NCBI RefSeq assembly: GCF_015694465.1
Contig: NZ_JADQDO010000002.1
Span: forward strand, 124,001-188,000
Origin: Microvirga alba
Lineage (GTDB): Bacteria > Pseudomonadota > Alphaproteobacteria > Rhizobiales > Beijerinckiaceae
Direction: 5' to 3'
DNA length: 64,000 bases
Shown here: one piece after another, positions 1 to 9,275 of the stretch
Numbering within the stretch: position 1 is the stretch's first letter
How the letters are laid out: each line of letters begins with the position of its first letter
Program-made: the position numbers and the translations under genes
Notes under the pieces: generated by a model
Told to the model about the DNA's origin: nothing
Databases searched by the model: none
Seen by the model: the letters and a program-made list of their open reading frames with translations, nothing else

Positions 1-1
1 C

Positions 2-127
2 GCCGCTCGGCCGGACCTCGTTGCCCGCATGGGCGAGGCGGCCCGCATCCGCGTTCTCGACGGCTTCACAGAGCGCAATGTCATGGACGCCGTCAAAGGG
101 CTCTATGCCGAGATCCTGACCTCATGA
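2..127 (+). CDS. C-terminal fragment of a probable glycosyltransferase
   Basis: An open frame enters from the left edge and ends at TGA 125-127, giving 41 visible residues. The tail contains ARIRVLDGFTERNVMDAV followed by a short helix ending AEIL, the pattern typical of the C-terminal helix of GT4-family glycosyltransferases. Its stop overlaps the next gene's ATG in ATGA, implying translational coupling with the methyltransferase that follows. The catalytic part lies outside the window, so the family call is inference from a short tail. Confidence 0.45.
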   Translation, partial: AARPDLVARMGEAARIRVLDGFTERNVMDAVKGLYAEILTS

Positions 128-777
128 TCGCGGACCCGGTCGCCTTCATCCGTGCCGAGACGCGCCTGCGTCCGGTGCCCCACACGCCGGAACTCTCCCT
201 GCACGTGGCGGATGAAGCCACAGAGCTCTGGCAGAAGACAGAAGAGGAACTCGGCAGGATCGGCCTTCCTCCGCCGTTCTGGGCCTTCGCGTGGGCCGGA
301 GGACAAGCGCTTGCGCGTTATGTTCTCGACAACCCTGAGACGGTTCGCGGGCGTCGCGTGCTCGACTTTGCCTCTGGCTCTGGGCTCGTCGGGATCGCCG
401 CCAAGAGGGCCGGCGCGATGGCAGTCACGGCATGCGACATCGATCCGTTCGCGGTCGCGGCAATTCGTCTCAACGCTGAGGCCAACACTGTCAGCCTCTA
501 TGCCGTTCAGGAGGACCTCGTCGGCCAGGACCAAGGCTGGGACACGATTCTCGCGGGCGACATCTGCTACGAACGCGACCTCGCCGAACGGGTGAGCGAT
601 TGGCTGTTCGGCTTGAGCGAGCGGGGCGCCACGGTTCTCATCGGCGATCCGGGGCGCAGCTACCTCCCGAAGGACCGCCTCGAAAGGCTTGCTCTGTACG
701 AGGTCCCGGTGACTCGCACGCTTGAGGATTCGGACATCAAGAAAACCAGCGTTTGGCGCTTCCGAACCCGCTCGTGA
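124..777 (+). CDS. Class I SAM-dependent methyltransferase, EtfB lysine methyltransferase-like
   Basis: 217 residues. Motif I is DFASGSGLVGIAAKRAGA (about residues 79-96), followed by CDIDPFAVAAIRLNAEAN and an AGDICYE strand where a post-I motif is expected. The PFWAFAWAGGQALARYVLD lead-in is characteristic of the METTL20/NNT1-type protein lysine methyltransferases; alphaproteobacterial members methylate the beta subunit of electron transfer flavoprotein. The ATG overlaps the upstream stop by four bases. Methyltransferase identity is clear; the EtfB substrate is inferred from family resemblance, and other protein-lysine targets remain possible. Confidence 0.8.
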   Translation: MIADPVAFIRAETRLRPVPHTPELSLHVADEATELWQKTEEELGRIGLPPPFWAFAWAGGQALARYVLDNPETVRGRRVLDFASGSGLVGIAAKRAGAMAVTACDIDPFAVAAIRLNAEANTVSLYAVQEDLVGQDQGWDTILAGDICYERDLAERVSDWLFGLSERGATVLIGDPGRSYLPKDRLERLALYEVPVTRTLEDSDIKKTSVWRFRTRS

Positions 778-830
778 ATCGGCCACCGGGGCCGAAATGA
801 TACTTTGTTGCAAAAACCCTCTATGAATGA

Positions 831-849
831 GTAGCATTATAACCTATAC
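831..849 (+). promoter_or_regulatory. Possible Zur-type operator upstream of the Fur-family gene
   Basis: An AT-rich stretch, GTAGCATTATAACCTATAC, stands out in a GC-rich leader about 70 bases before the regulator. On the minus strand its GTTATAAT half resembles the GTTATA-N-TATAAC core of alphaproteobacterial Zur boxes, but the other half is degenerate. Autoregulation would fit; the match is weak. Confidence 0.25.
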
Positions 850-918
850 GAACGGAGTGGATTTCGGGTTCGATACCCTCTGATCCAACACCTTTGACTC
901 CGACGATGGGTGATCAAG

Positions 919-1419
919 ATGGCCAGATTGGCAGCTTACAAGCAGCACCACGAGCAGAGTGAGGGCGCTTGCGCCCACGCCATTGGGCAATCTGAGAAGG
1001 CTGAACGGGCACTCGCGCAGTCCGAAGCCATCTGCCGGGCCCATGGCGTCAGGCTGACGCCGATCCGCCGAAAGGTGCTCGAAACCCTCTATGCGACCCG
1101 CAGGCCTCTTGGCGCGTATGATCTCGCGGAAGCCCTCGCTCCGGATGGCCGCCGGCTTGCTCCAGTCACGATCTATCGGGCCCTGGAATTCCTGATCGAG
1201 CAGGGGCTCGCCCATCGGCTGGCGAGCCAGAACGCCTATATCGCAACGTTCCATGATGACCATGAAACAACGGCGTTTCTGATCTGTGAGGAGTGCGGAG
1301 ACGTGAACGAGATCAATCCCGACGCCCTCAGCAGTACCCTCGCCGGGCTCGTTCAAGCCGAAGCCTTTCGACCGCACGCCAGATTTCTCGAAATAACCGG
1401 TAAGTGCTCGCAGTGCTAA
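919..1419 (+). CDS. zur: Fur-family transcriptional regulator, probable zinc regulator Zur
   Basis: About 166 residues; ATG 919 is chosen, with an in-frame GTG at 910 as alternative. The winged-helix core runs GVRLTPIRRKVLETLYATRRPLG and then PVTIYRALEFLIEQGLAHRL, the standard Fur recognition-helix region. A HDDHETTAFLICEECGDVNEI stretch carries metal ligands including CEEC, and the extreme C-terminus has a second CSQC pair, the usual structural zinc site. The N-terminal histidine-rich leader (QHHEQSEGACAH) is common in rhizobial Zur. It likely represses zinc uptake genes when zinc is replete; no znuABC is nearby, so Zur rather than Fur or Mur is inferred from sequence only. Confidence 0.75.
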   Translation: MARLAAYKQHHEQSEGACAHAIGQSEKAERALAQSEAICRAHGVRLTPIRRKVLETLYATRRPLGAYDLAEALAPDGRRLAPVTIYRALEFLIEQGLAHRLASQNAYIATFHDDHETTAFLICEECGDVNEINPDALSSTLAGLVQAEAFRPHARFLEITGKCSQC

Positions 1420-1518
1420 GAAATCGCCTGATTCGGCTATCCCTGTCACGCTTGACGGAGAGGGCATTTCGCTTCAGCTAGTCAGCGGCAGCCTGGAGTT
1501 GCCGTTCTGGATCGCCGC

Positions 1519-2808
1519 ATGTCCTTGATGTCCTCATCTCCTGTCGATGAAATGCTCTCCGAGACGCTGGCCGGACCGGCCCCGCGACACACCACGGTTG
1601 GTGTGCGGGTGGGATCAGTCCTCGTCGGCGGCGGGGCGCCTGTTGTCGTCCAGTCGATGACCAACACCGATACGGCCGATGTGGACGCCACTGTGGCCCA
1701 GGTCGCGGCTCTGGCGAGGGCTGGCTCGGAAATCGTCCGCATCACCGTCGACCGGGACGAGGCCGCGGCGGCCGTGCCGAAAATCCGCGAGCGACTCGAC
1801 CGGCTCGGCGTCACAGTCCCCCTGGTCGGCGATTTTCACTATATCGGCCACCAACTTCTCGCCGATCACCCGGCCTGCGCCGAAGCCCTTGAAAAATATC
1901 GCATCAATCCGGGAAATGTCGGCTTCAAGGACAAGAAGGACCGGCAGTTCAGCGCCATTGTCGAAATCGCGATCAAGCACGGCAAGTCGGTGCGCATCGG
2001 CGCTAATTGGGGCTCGCTCGATCAGGAATTGCTCACCCACCTCATGAACGAGAACGCCGCCTCGGCCAATCCGCGCGAGGCGCGCTGGGTCACCCGCGAG
2101 GCAATGGTCCAGTCGGCGCTCCTGTCGGCCGCCCGCGCTGAGGAGATCGGCCTCGGGCGCGACCGTATCATTCTCTCCGCCAAGGTTTCCGCCGTTCAGG
2201 ACCTGATCGCCGTCTATCAGGAGCTCGCCCGGCGATCCGATTACGCTATCCATCTCGGCCTGACTGAGGCCGGCATGGGCTCGAAGGGCATCGTGTCCTC
2301 CTCGGCCGCCATCGGCATCCTGTTGCAGCAAGGCATCGGCGATACCATCCGTTATTCCCTCACGCCGGAGCCCGGAGGCGACCGGACGCTTGAGGTCAAG
2401 ACCGCCCAGGAACTGCTCCAGACCATGGGCTTTCGCGCCTTCGTGCCGCTGGTCGCCGCCTGCCCGGGTTGCGGACGCACCACGTCGTCCGTCTTCCAGG
2501 AGCTGGCGCGGGACATCCAGAACTGGATTTCGTCCTCCATGCCCGAATGGCGCCGGCAATATCCCGGCGTCGAGGGTCTGAACGTCGCCGTGATGGGCTG
2601 CATCGTGAATGGACCGGGCGAGTCGAAACATGCCCATATCGGCATTTCGCTGCCCGGGACGGGCGAACAGCCGACCGCGCCGGTCTTCATTGACGGCCGC
2701 AAGGCCGTGACCCTTCGTGGGCCGACCTTGGCGCAAGATTTCCAGAAGATCGTGCTCGACTATATCGAGAAGAACTACGGTCTCACTGGGCGTGATGCGG
2801 CAGAATAG
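1519..2808 (+). CDS. ispG: 4-hydroxy-3-methylbut-2-en-1-yl diphosphate synthase
   Basis: 429 residues, normal for bacterial GcpE/IspG. The enzyme reductively converts methylerythritol cyclodiphosphate to HMBPP in the MEP isoprenoid pathway, using a 4Fe-4S cluster. Cluster ligands are visible in [17 protein letters not shown] and in the [19 protein letters not shown] segment near the C-terminus. The barrel domain begins [21 protein letters not shown]. It is an isolated gene between the Zur-like regulator and kup. The later isoprenoid gene ispA lies 4 kb away on the other strand. Confidence 0.97.
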   Translation: MSLMSSSPVDEMLSETLAGPAPRHTTVGVRVGSVLVGGGAPVVVQSMTNTDTADVDATVAQVAALARAGSEIVRITVDRDEAAAAVPKIRERLDRLGVTVPLVGDFHYIGHQLLADHPACAEALEKYRINPGNVGFKDKKDRQFSAIVEIAIKHGKSVRIGANWGSLDQELLTHLMNENAASANPREARWVTREAMVQSALLSAARAEEIGLGRDRIILSAKVSAVQDLIAVYQELARRSDYAIHLGLTEAGMGSKGIVSSSAAIGILLQQGIGDTIRYSLTPEPGGDRTLEVKTAQELLQTMGFRAFVPLVAACPGCGRTTSSVFQELARDIQNWISSSMPEWRRQYPGVEGLNVAVMGCIVNGPGESKHAHIGISLPGTGEQPTAPVFIDGRKAVTLRGPTLAQDFQKIVLDYIEKNYGLTGRDAAE

Positions 2809-3000
2809 GCGTGCCGGACGCTTTTCAAACCCTGAACGGCTGTTCAAATTCCGTTTTAAGCTTGCGCACGATGTGCTAGAGAGCCCGCCGCGCCGGCACT
2901 GACGACCGCCGCGTCCAACGAGGAGGGGCCGTCCCTTCGTCGCTCTGAAGCGCGTTTGAACGAGAACCGTCTGGCAGGCCTACCCGAAAAAGAAGATCAT

Positions 3001-4932
3001 ATGGCAGATCAACATGCTGTCGCCGCCGGACTCGCCAGCTCGGGCGCTCCGGAGACCACCTTATCCGAAAATCACGCCAAGCTCGGTCCTTGGACCCTCA
3101 TGCTTGGGGCCATCGGCGTGGTCTTTGGCGACATCGGCACCAGTCCGCTCTACGCGTTCAAGGAATCCGTCGCGGCCGCCTCCCATGGTGGCCCGCTGAC
3201 GCGCGACATCATTCTGGGTGTCCTGTCGCTGATCCTGTGGTCTCTCGTTCTGGTCGTGACCGTCAAATACGTGTTCATTCTCCTGCGCGCCGACAACCGG
3301 GGCGAAGGTGGAACGCTGACCCTCGTCGCTCTGGCGCAGCGTGCGACGGGCAAGAAGCGCGGGCTCGTCCTAATGCTCGGCATCGCAGGCGCGGGGCTGT
3401 TCTACGGCGATGCCGTGCTGACGCCCGCGATCTCGGTTCTCTCAGCCGTCGAGGGTCTGAAGCTCACCACGCCCGCGCTCGAATCCTACGTGGTGCCGAT
3501 CACGATCGTGATCCTCACGACGCTCTTTCTCGTCCAAAGCCATGGCACGGGACGGGTCGCCGCCTTTTTCGGCCCGGTCATGCTGGTCTGGTTTGCGACG
3601 CTTGCGCTAACGGGCGCGTTGCACATCGCCGACGATCCGACCGTTCTGTTGGCAATGAGCCCCCATCACGGGGTCATGTTCTTCGTCAATCATCCGACCG
3701 TTTCGCTCATCGTTCTCGGCGCGGTTTGCCTGTCGGTGACAGGCGCGGAAGCGCTTTACGCGGATCTCGGGCATTTCGGCGCGAAGCCGATCAAGAGAGC
3801 CTGGCTCTACCTGATTTTCCCGGCGCTCGTGATCAACTATTTCGGCCAGGGCGCGCTCGTGCTCTCGGACATGACCGCTGCGGAATCCCCGCTCTTCCGG
3901 CTCGTGCCGGAATGGGCCCTCCTCCCGATGATCGGACTGGCGACGCTTGCCACGATCATCGCGAGTCAGTCGGTGATTACCGGAGCATTCTCTCTCACCC
4001 GTCAGGCCGTGCAGCTCGGATTGCTGCCCCGCATGGAGATCCGCTTTACCTCGGAGGCGCATCAGGGCCAGATCTATCTGCCGCGGGTGAACATGCTGCT
4101 CCTGTTCGGTGTGATCGTGCTGGTCCTGATTTTCGGCTCGTCGAGCAACCTGTCCCATGCCTACGGCGTATCCGTGTTCGGCGCGATGGCGGTGGATGCC
4201 GTTCTTGCCATCATCGTGATCTGGCGAGGCTGGCGCTGGTCGCTCGCCTTGACGCTTGTGGCGATGCTCCCCTTCCTCTTCATCGATCTCGCCTTCTTCG
4301 GCGCCAATCTGATGAAGCTGTTCACGGGCGGCTACGTCCCGGTGCTCCTCGCCGCCGTCCTCATCACGCTGATGTGGACCTGGGTGAAGGGGACCAGCAT
4401 CCTGTTCGAGAAGACCCGCAAGGTCGACGTACCCTTCCTCGAACTGGTGAAGATGTTGGAGAAGAGCCCGCCGCACCGGGTGAAGGGAACCGCCGTGTTC
4501 CTGACCAGCGACCCCGATACCGCGCCCGCCGCGCTCCTGCACAATCTCAAGCACAACAAGGTGCTGCACGAGAAAAACGTGATCCTGACCATCCGCAGCG
4601 AGGACGTGCCGCGCGTGGAGGATGAAGACCGGATCGAGATCGAGGCTGCCGGCGATTCGTTCTGGCGCGTGCGCATGAGCTACGGCTACATGGAGACGCC
4701 CAACATTCCGCGCGGCCTCGCCATCCTGCGCAAGCAGGGCTTCAAGTTCGACATCATGGCGACGTCGTTCTTCCTTTCGCGGCGCTCCATCCGCCCCGCC
4801 GCCCATTCCGGCATGCCGCTCTGGCAGGACAAGGTTTTCATCGGCCTCGCGAAATCGGCCAGCGACGCCACGGACTTCTTCCAGATCCCGACGGGACGCG
4901 TGGTGGAAGTCGGCACGCAGGTCACCGTGTAA
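3001..4932 (+). CDS. kup: Low-affinity potassium transport protein Kup
   Basis: 643 residues from ATG 3001, which follows a purine-rich stretch; an in-frame TTG at 2956 would add 15 residues and is less likely. Signature [14 protein letters not shown] lies in the first membrane segment, followed by about twelve hydrophobic segments and a soluble C-terminal domain of about 150 residues, as in E. coli Kup/TrkD. It imports K+ probably by proton symport across the inner membrane. A strong hairpin follows the stop codon. Confidence 0.96.
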   Translation: MADQHAVAAGLASSGAPETTLSENHAKLGPWTLMLGAIGVVFGDIGTSPLYAFKESVAAASHGGPLTRDIILGVLSLILWSLVLVVTVKYVFILLRADNRGEGGTLTLVALAQRATGKKRGLVLMLGIAGAGLFYGDAVLTPAISVLSAVEGLKLTTPALESYVVPITIVILTTLFLVQSHGTGRVAAFFGPVMLVWFATLALTGALHIADDPTVLLAMSPHHGVMFFVNHPTVSLIVLGAVCLSVTGAEALYADLGHFGAKPIKRAWLYLIFPALVINYFGQGALVLSDMTAAESPLFRLVPEWALLPMIGLATLATIIASQSVITGAFSLTRQAVQLGLLPRMEIRFTSEAHQGQIYLPRVNMLLLFGVIVLVLIFGSSSNLSHAYGVSVFGAMAVDAVLAIIVIWRGWRWSLALTLVAMLPFLFIDLAFFGANLMKLFTGGYVPVLLAAVLITLMWTWVKGTSILFEKTRKVDVPFLELVKMLEKSPPHRVKGTAVFLTSDPDTAPAALLHNLKHNKVLHEKNVILTIRSEDVPRVEDEDRIEIEAAGDSFWRVRMSYGYMETPNIPRGLAILRKQGFKFDIMATSFFLSRRSIRPAAHSGMPLWQDKVFIGLAKSASDATDFFQIPTGRVVEVGTQVTV

Positions 4933-4946
4933 GAGTTGTCCTTTGG

Positions 4947-4972
4947 GCGGCCCGATGTCACTGTCGGGCCGC
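4947..4972 (+). promoter_or_regulatory. Nine-pair hairpin abutting the next start codon
   Basis: GCGGCCCGA at 4947-4955 pairs perfectly with TCGGGCCGC at 4964-4972 around an eight-base loop. No U-tract follows, and the acetyltransferase ATG begins one base after the stem. It could be a weak kup terminator or 3'-end stabiliser, or a structure that limits initiation at 4974, which has no visible Shine-Dalgarno sequence. Confidence 0.5.
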
Positions 4973-4973
4973 T

Positions 4974-5531
4974 ATGACCGACACGATTACTCTCATCCGT
5001 CCCAACCTCGATTGGTTGCCGTCTTACGAACGCGCCTTGGCCCAAGGCTGGTCGCCCGACACCACGCGGGACGTCAGCGGCGAGTTCCTGGACAAGCTCC
5101 GGCGCGATCCCGAGCGCTTCCTGCACGATCTCCACAACAGTCCGACCATCCGGCTATCGGATGGCCGCGACGTTCCGCGTCTGCCGGCCCATGATTTCTG
5201 GATCAGCGACGGCGAATTCTGCGGCAGGATCAGCTTTCGCTATCAGCCGGGAACAGAGGAACTGCCGCCGAACGCCCTTGGGCATATCGGCTACGCTATC
5301 GTGCCCTGGAAGCGCAAACGCGGCTATGCCACGCAAGCGCTGCGGCAGATCCTGCCCGTTGCCCGCAGCGAAGGCTTCTCCCGGGTGCAGATTTCCTGCG
5401 ACGCAGAGAACGAAGCTTCTCAAAAGGTTATTCTCGCCAATGGCGGAGTGCTCGCGAAAACGACGCCCCACCCAGACCACCCTGGGCAAGTAAAATTCGT
5501 TTACTGGGTGCGGACACCCGAAGGCCAATAA
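4974..5531 (+). CDS. GNAT-family N-acetyltransferase
   Basis: 185 residues. The acetyl-CoA loop of the GNAT fold is visible as GYAIVPWKRKRGYATQALRQ, followed by VQISCDAENEASQKVILANGG, the RimJ/RimL-like beta5-alpha4 segment. The substrate cannot be told. There is no recognisable ribosome-binding site: the start codon is immediately preceded by a stable stem-loop, so expression may depend on read-through from kup. The start is supported mainly by absence of other early in-frame starts. Confidence 0.8.
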   Translation: MTDTITLIRPNLDWLPSYERALAQGWSPDTTRDVSGEFLDKLRRDPERFLHDLHNSPTIRLSDGRDVPRLPAHDFWISDGEFCGRISFRYQPGTEELPPNALGHIGYAIVPWKRKRGYATQALRQILPVARSEGFSRVQISCDAENEASQKVILANGGVLAKTTPHPDHPGQVKFVYWVRTPEGQ

Positions 5532-5584
5532 GCCAGCCCTGTTGCGTTTCGCTGGGTTTGGGGTCGCCTTGACCGTCTGGGATA

Positions 5585-5606
5585 TTGCCCGTAACCGAAC
5601 GGGCAA
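5585..5606 (+). promoter_or_regulatory. Short hairpin in the leader of the DMT transporter
   Basis: TTGCCCGT at 5585-5592 pairs exactly with ACGGGCAA at 5599-5606 around a six-base loop, 18 bases before the GTG start of the next gene. No U-run follows, so it is not a typical terminator. Confidence 0.4.
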
Positions 5607-5624
5607 CCCCTGTGAGGACCAAAC

Positions 5625-6539
5625 GTGACCGTTGCCGCCCCTGCCCCCAAGGCCCGTTTCTACTTCAGCCGAAGCGAGGCCGTGCTGATCGGCGTCACGA
5701 TGATCTGGGGCGCGACCTTCCTGATCGTTCAGAACGCGCTCGCCGTGAGCGGACCGCTGTTCTTCGTCGGCCTGCGCTTCGGCAGTGCGGCCCTGATCAT
5801 GGCGGTCATCGCCGCCCCGGTGCTGCGCGGCATGACCTTTGCCGAGTTCAAGGCCGGCGTCCTGATCGGCATTGCCATTTTCCTAGGCTACACGCTCCAG
5901 ACCTACGGGCTCCAGACCATCCCGAGCAGCAAATCCGCCTTCATCACAGCGCTTTACGTGCCCATCGTTCCCCTGCTGCAATGGCTCGTTCTGCGCCGGC
6001 CGCCGCGTTTCATGTCGTGGCTCGGCATCGCTCTGGCCTTCGCCGGCTTGATCCTGCTCGCAGGTCCTGAGGGAACGTCGATCGGGCTCGGCATCGGAGA
6101 ATTGCTGACACTTCTCAGCGCCATCGCCATCGCGGCCGAGATCATCCTGATCGGCGGCTATGCCGGTCGCGTCGATGTCCGTCGTGTCACGGTGGTGCAA
6201 CTCGCCACCACCTCGCTGCTGGCCCTCGGTTGGATGGCTCCTTTGGGAGAATCCGTGCCGACCTTCTCATGGCTGCTGGTCTTCAGCGCCGTCGGCCTCG
6301 GCATCGCCAGCGCCGGCATCCAGCTTGCGATGAATTGGGCGCAGAAGACGGTTTCGCCCACACGGGCAACCGTGATCTATGCCGGCGAGCCGGTCTGGGC
6401 CGGAATCGTCGGCTGGTACGCGGGCGAGCGCATGGTTGCCGCCGCCCTCATCGGCGCAGGCCTGATCGTCGCCGGCGTGATCGTGAGCGAGATGACACCG
6501 CCGCGCTGGGCCAAAGGCCGGCGATCAGTCAATGCGTGA
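5625..6539 (+). CDS. DMT-superfamily transporter (EamA domains)
   Basis: 304 residues starting with GTG. Ten hydrophobic helices form two EamA repeats; diagnostic pieces are MIWGATFLIVQNAL in helix 1, SSKSAFITALYVPIVPLLQWLVL at the end of repeat one, and RATVIYAGEPVWAGIVGWYAGERM in repeat two. Such proteins are inner-membrane metabolite exporters; the substrate is not predictable. Its 3' end overlaps the convergent acetyltransferase by 11 bases. Confidence 0.9.
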   Translation: MTVAAPAPKARFYFSRSEAVLIGVTMIWGATFLIVQNALAVSGPLFFVGLRFGSAALIMAVIAAPVLRGMTFAEFKAGVLIGIAIFLGYTLQTYGLQTIPSSKSAFITALYVPIVPLLQWLVLRRPPRFMSWLGIALAFAGLILLAGPEGTSIGLGIGELLTLLSAIAIAAEIILIGGYAGRVDVRRVTVVQLATTSLLALGWMAPLGESVPTFSWLLVFSAVGLGIASAGIQLAMNWAQKTVSPTRATVIYAGEPVWAGIVGWYAGERMVAAALIGAGLIVAGVIVSEMTPPRWAKGRRSVNA

Positions 6540-7026
6540 TCGCCAAGCCTGACAACCATTCCGGCCGCAGGATCGACATCAGCACCTGCGAGACCCGCCG
6601 ACCATCGGGCCACGCATAAGCCTCACGCAAAAACCCGTCTTCTTGAAAGCCGACGCTGCGATAGACGTGCCGTGCCCGTTCGTTGTGAACGAACACATCG
6701 AGCCAGAGACGATGGGTCCCCTCGCGGCTGAACGCGTTCGCCATGACGAGCCGCAGGAAAGCCTTGCCGAAGCCAGCGCCCGGCTCGTGCACGGCAACGC
6801 GTTTCAACAGGACATTACCCGACGGATCGTCGAGATCGCGCAAGATGGCGAATCCATTGGGCGCGCCATCCTTCTCGCCGATGAGATAGGTGCTTGCCGG
6901 TTTCGAGAATTCGCCTTCGTGCTGGTCACGCTCCCAGCGTCCGACAAGATCGCCAAAGCCCTCGCGACGCTCCGTTTGCATGATGAAGGGAATGTCGGCG
7001 CGCTCGGCAGGCCGGATCGTGACCAC
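6529..7026 (-). CDS. GNAT-family N-acetyltransferase
   Basis: 165 residues, GTG start at 7026-7024. Motif A appears as LLKRVAVHEPGAGFGKAFLRLV, followed by LWLDVFVHNERARHVYRSVGF, a RimI-like arrangement. The start lies two bases after the ispA stop, so it is probably co-transcribed with ispA. Substrate unknown. The 3' end overlaps the convergent DMT transporter gene. Confidence 0.85.
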   Translation of the reverse strand: MVTIRPAERADIPFIMQTERREGFGDLVGRWERDQHEGEFSKPASTYLIGEKDGAPNGFAILRDLDDPSGNVLLKRVAVHEPGAGFGKAFLRLVMANAFSREGTHRLWLDVFVHNERARHVYRSVGFQEDGFLREAYAWPDGRRVSQVLMSILRPEWLSGLAITH

Positions 7027-7028
7027 CT

Positions 7029-7955
7029 CTAGATCTCCCGCTCCACGACGAAACGCACCGCCGCGCGCAGGGTCTCCGCGTCGGAACCAAAACCTTCAAG
7101 CGCGGCTTCGGCCTTCTCGACGAGTTGGCGGCATTCGCGCCGCGCGCCATCCATTCCGAGAAGATCGACGAGGGTGGCTTTGCCCTTCTCCTGATCCTTG
7201 CCGGTGCGCTTGCCGAGCGCCTCCGCCGAGGATTCCCGGTCGAGGATGTCGTCAGCCACCTGGAATGCCGCGCCGAGCGCGCGCCCGTAATCCTTGAGGT
7301 TCCGCAAGGCCGCCGCATCGGCACGGCCGAGGATCGCGCCGGCCTCGACGGAAAAGGTCAGGATCGCGCCGGTCTTCATCATCTGCAGCAACCGCACCTC
7401 GGCCTCGGTCAGATGGGCCGCCCCATAGCGCCCCTCCGCCGCCAGATCGAGCATCTGCCCGCCGACCATGCCCCCAAGGCCGGAAGCGCAGGCGAGGCCG
7501 AGAACCAGTTCGGACCGGATGGCCGGATCGAGATCGGTGGCGGAATCGGCGAGCACCTCAAAGGCAAGGGTCTGCAGGGCATCGCCCACGAGAATTGCCG
7601 TCGCCTCATCAAAAGCCTTGTGAACGGTCGGGCGGCCCCGGCGCAGGTCGTCATCGTCCATGGACGGCAGATCGTCGTGAACCAGGGAATAGCAGTGCAA
7701 AAGCTCGATGGCGCACCCGACCCGCAAGGGGCCTTCGCCCTCATGCCCGAACAGGCGCGCCGCCTCGATGGTCAGGAAGGGCCGCAGGCGCTTTCCTCCT
7801 CCCAAAGCAGCGTAGCGCATGGCCGCCATGAGGCGGGCGGGTCTCGCAATCTCGCCGTGATGCGCTTTGTCTGCTAGCAAGTCCGCGAGACTTGCCTCGA
7901 CAGATGTGGCCGCTTCGGTGAGCCGTGCCGTGAAAGTGCTGGTGGATGCCGTCAT
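7029..7955 (-). CDS. ispA: Farnesyl diphosphate synthase (polyprenyl synthetase)
   Basis: 308 residues. First aspartate-rich motif is in LVHDDLPSMDDDDLRRGRPT, second in FQVADDILD, and GGKRLRPFL binds pyrophosphate. It condenses IPP with DMAPP/GPP to farnesyl diphosphate for quinone, undecaprenyl and carotenoid synthesis. The start at CAT 7953-7955 is set by homology, since MTASTSTFTARLTEA precedes the conserved core at normal spacing; a longer frame extends upstream but overlaps mtgA. The start codon shares bases with the divergent mtgA start, leaving no intergenic spacer. Confidence 0.93.
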   Translation of the reverse strand: MTASTSTFTARLTEAATSVEASLADLLADKAHHGEIARPARLMAAMRYAALGGGKRLRPFLTIEAARLFGHEGEGPLRVGCAIELLHCYSLVHDDLPSMDDDDLRRGRPTVHKAFDEATAILVGDALQTLAFEVLADSATDLDPAIRSELVLGLACASGLGGMVGGQMLDLAAEGRYGAAHLTEAEVRLLQMMKTGAILTFSVEAGAILGRADAAALRNLKDYGRALGAAFQVADDILDRESSAEALGKRTGKDQEKGKATLVDLLGMDGARRECRQLVEKAEAALEGFGSDAETLRAAVRFVVEREI

Positions 7956-7956
7956 G

Positions 7957-8745
7957 ATGAGCCTGGATTCGGATGGTGCGTCCGCTCCGTCCGAGGAGAG
8001 CGCGAAAGGACAATCCCGGCCGGAATGGACGCTGCGGCCGGGACGGCTGAGGCGCCCTTCGGCAACCCTTCGTGCGCTCCGCCGCCTCGTCCGGATCAGC
8101 CTGGGGCTTATTCTCTTATGGGTGTCGGCGGTCATTTGGCTAGGTCTATTGTACTGGGTCGTCCCTCCGGTCTCGACGCTGATGCTCGGCCGGTGGATCA
8201 GCTTTCAGCCGGTTTCACGCGATTACGTGAACCTTGAGAACATATCACCGCACCTGCCGCTCGCCGTCCTGACCTCGGAAGACAGTCGCTTCTGCCAGCA
8301 TGGCGGGGTGGATTGGGACGCTTTGCGGGAGGTTGTCGCGGCGGCCGACGAGGACGGACCCTCACGGGGCGCATCCACCATCCCCATGCAGACGGCCAAG
8401 AACCTGTTTCTCTGGCCCGGCCGGTCCTATCTCCGCAAAGGCCTGGAGCTTCCCGTCGCGCTCTATCTCGACCTGATCTGGTCGAAACAGCGCATGATGG
8501 AGGCCTATCTCAACGTCGCCGAGTGGGGCGAGGGAATCTTCGGGGCTGAGGCGGCGGCTCAGAAATATTTTCGCAAACCCGCCCGCAACCTCACCCGGCG
8601 GGAGGCGGCCCTTCTCGCGACGGCCCTGCCGAACCCGCTGGTGCGCAACCCCAGCCGCCCGAGCGCCCGTCATAGGGTCTTGGCGGAACGGCTCATGGCG
8701 CGTATGGAAGGGGCAGCTCCTTTCAGCGACTGCCTCAAGAACTAA
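7957..8745 (+). CDS. mtgA: Monofunctional biosynthetic peptidoglycan transglycosylase
   Basis: About 262 residues from ATG 7957 (a second ATG is at 7954). After a basic cytoplasmic stretch comes one membrane anchor (ISLGLILLWVSAVIWLGLLY). The GT51 domain follows: catalytic-glutamate motif SEDSRFCQHGGVDWDALRE, then GASTIPMQTAKNLFLWPGR, then LPVALYLDLIWSKQRMMEAY and YLNVAEWGEGIFG. It polymerises lipid II glycan strands in the periplasm. The gene precedes rpmF, a conserved rhizobial order. The exact N-terminus is uncertain because no clear ribosome site precedes either ATG and the region lies within ispA. Confidence 0.92.
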   Translation: MSLDSDGASAPSEESAKGQSRPEWTLRPGRLRRPSATLRALRRLVRISLGLILLWVSAVIWLGLLYWVVPPVSTLMLGRWISFQPVSRDYVNLENISPHLPLAVLTSEDSRFCQHGGVDWDALREVVAAADEDGPSRGASTIPMQTAKNLFLWPGRSYLRKGLELPVALYLDLIWSKQRMMEAYLNVAEWGEGIFGAEAAAQKYFRKPARNLTRREAALLATALPNPLVRNPSRPSARHRVLAERLMARMEGAAPFSDCLKN

Positions 8746-8871
8746 GCGGCAGACGGGCAAGGGGACTAGATATTTCCCTGAAGACCTTGTATGAGGCCGG
8801 ACCTTATCAAGTTTGAATGTGAGCGTTTCCCGGTTTGAGCGGGCGCTCCGCTGTTTGACCGGAGACGAAAA

Positions 8872-9057
8872 ATGGCCGTTCCAAAAAGAAAAACGTCGCC
8901 CTCGCGGCGCGGAATGCGTCGCTCCGCCGATGCCTTGCAGGCCCCGACCTATATCGAGGACAAGGATTCTGGCGAGCTGCGCCGCCCTCACCACATCGAC
9001 CTGAAGTCCGGCATGTACCGTGGCCGTCAGGTTCTGAAGGCGAAGGCTGAAGCGTAA
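8872..9057 (+). CDS. rpmF: 50S ribosomal protein L32
   Basis: 61 residues starting [20 protein letters not shown], the invariant L32 N-terminus. GGAG at 8861-8864 is a good ribosome-binding site. Alphaproteobacterial L32 lacks the zinc-binding cysteines, and none is present here. The gene is followed by a strong intrinsic terminator. Confidence 0.98.
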   Translation: MAVPKRKTSPSRRGMRRSADALQAPTYIEDKDSGELRRPHHIDLKSGMYRGRQVLKAKAEA

Positions 9058-9083
9058 AAAATCGCTACATGCGACAAGAAAGA

Positions 9084-9109
9084 CCGGCGCCTTGAGCGCC
9101 GGTTTTTTT
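9084..9109 (+). terminator. Rho-independent terminator after rpmF
   Basis: CCGGCGC and GCGCCGG form a seven-pair stem around CTTGA, followed directly by seven T residues. Confidence 0.95.
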
Positions 9110-9275
9110 ATGCCCCGACCGCGCCGCTCGGGCCAGTTTCCGTTTCGATTTTTTACAATTCGTTAAGTTTCAGGCCCGATCCTAGACCCTGTTTTCAGAG
9201 GTATTTTCGGGGGGGCAGCGTTTCATCGCCGCCGCCTGCTGCCCCGATGTATGCGTATGTCGAGGGTGTGAGTTC

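Noticed and set aside
865..880. GGGTTCGATACCC resembling a tRNA T-arm upstream of the Zur-like gene
   Set aside because: No matching acceptor, D or anticodon arms and no CCA; likely chance.
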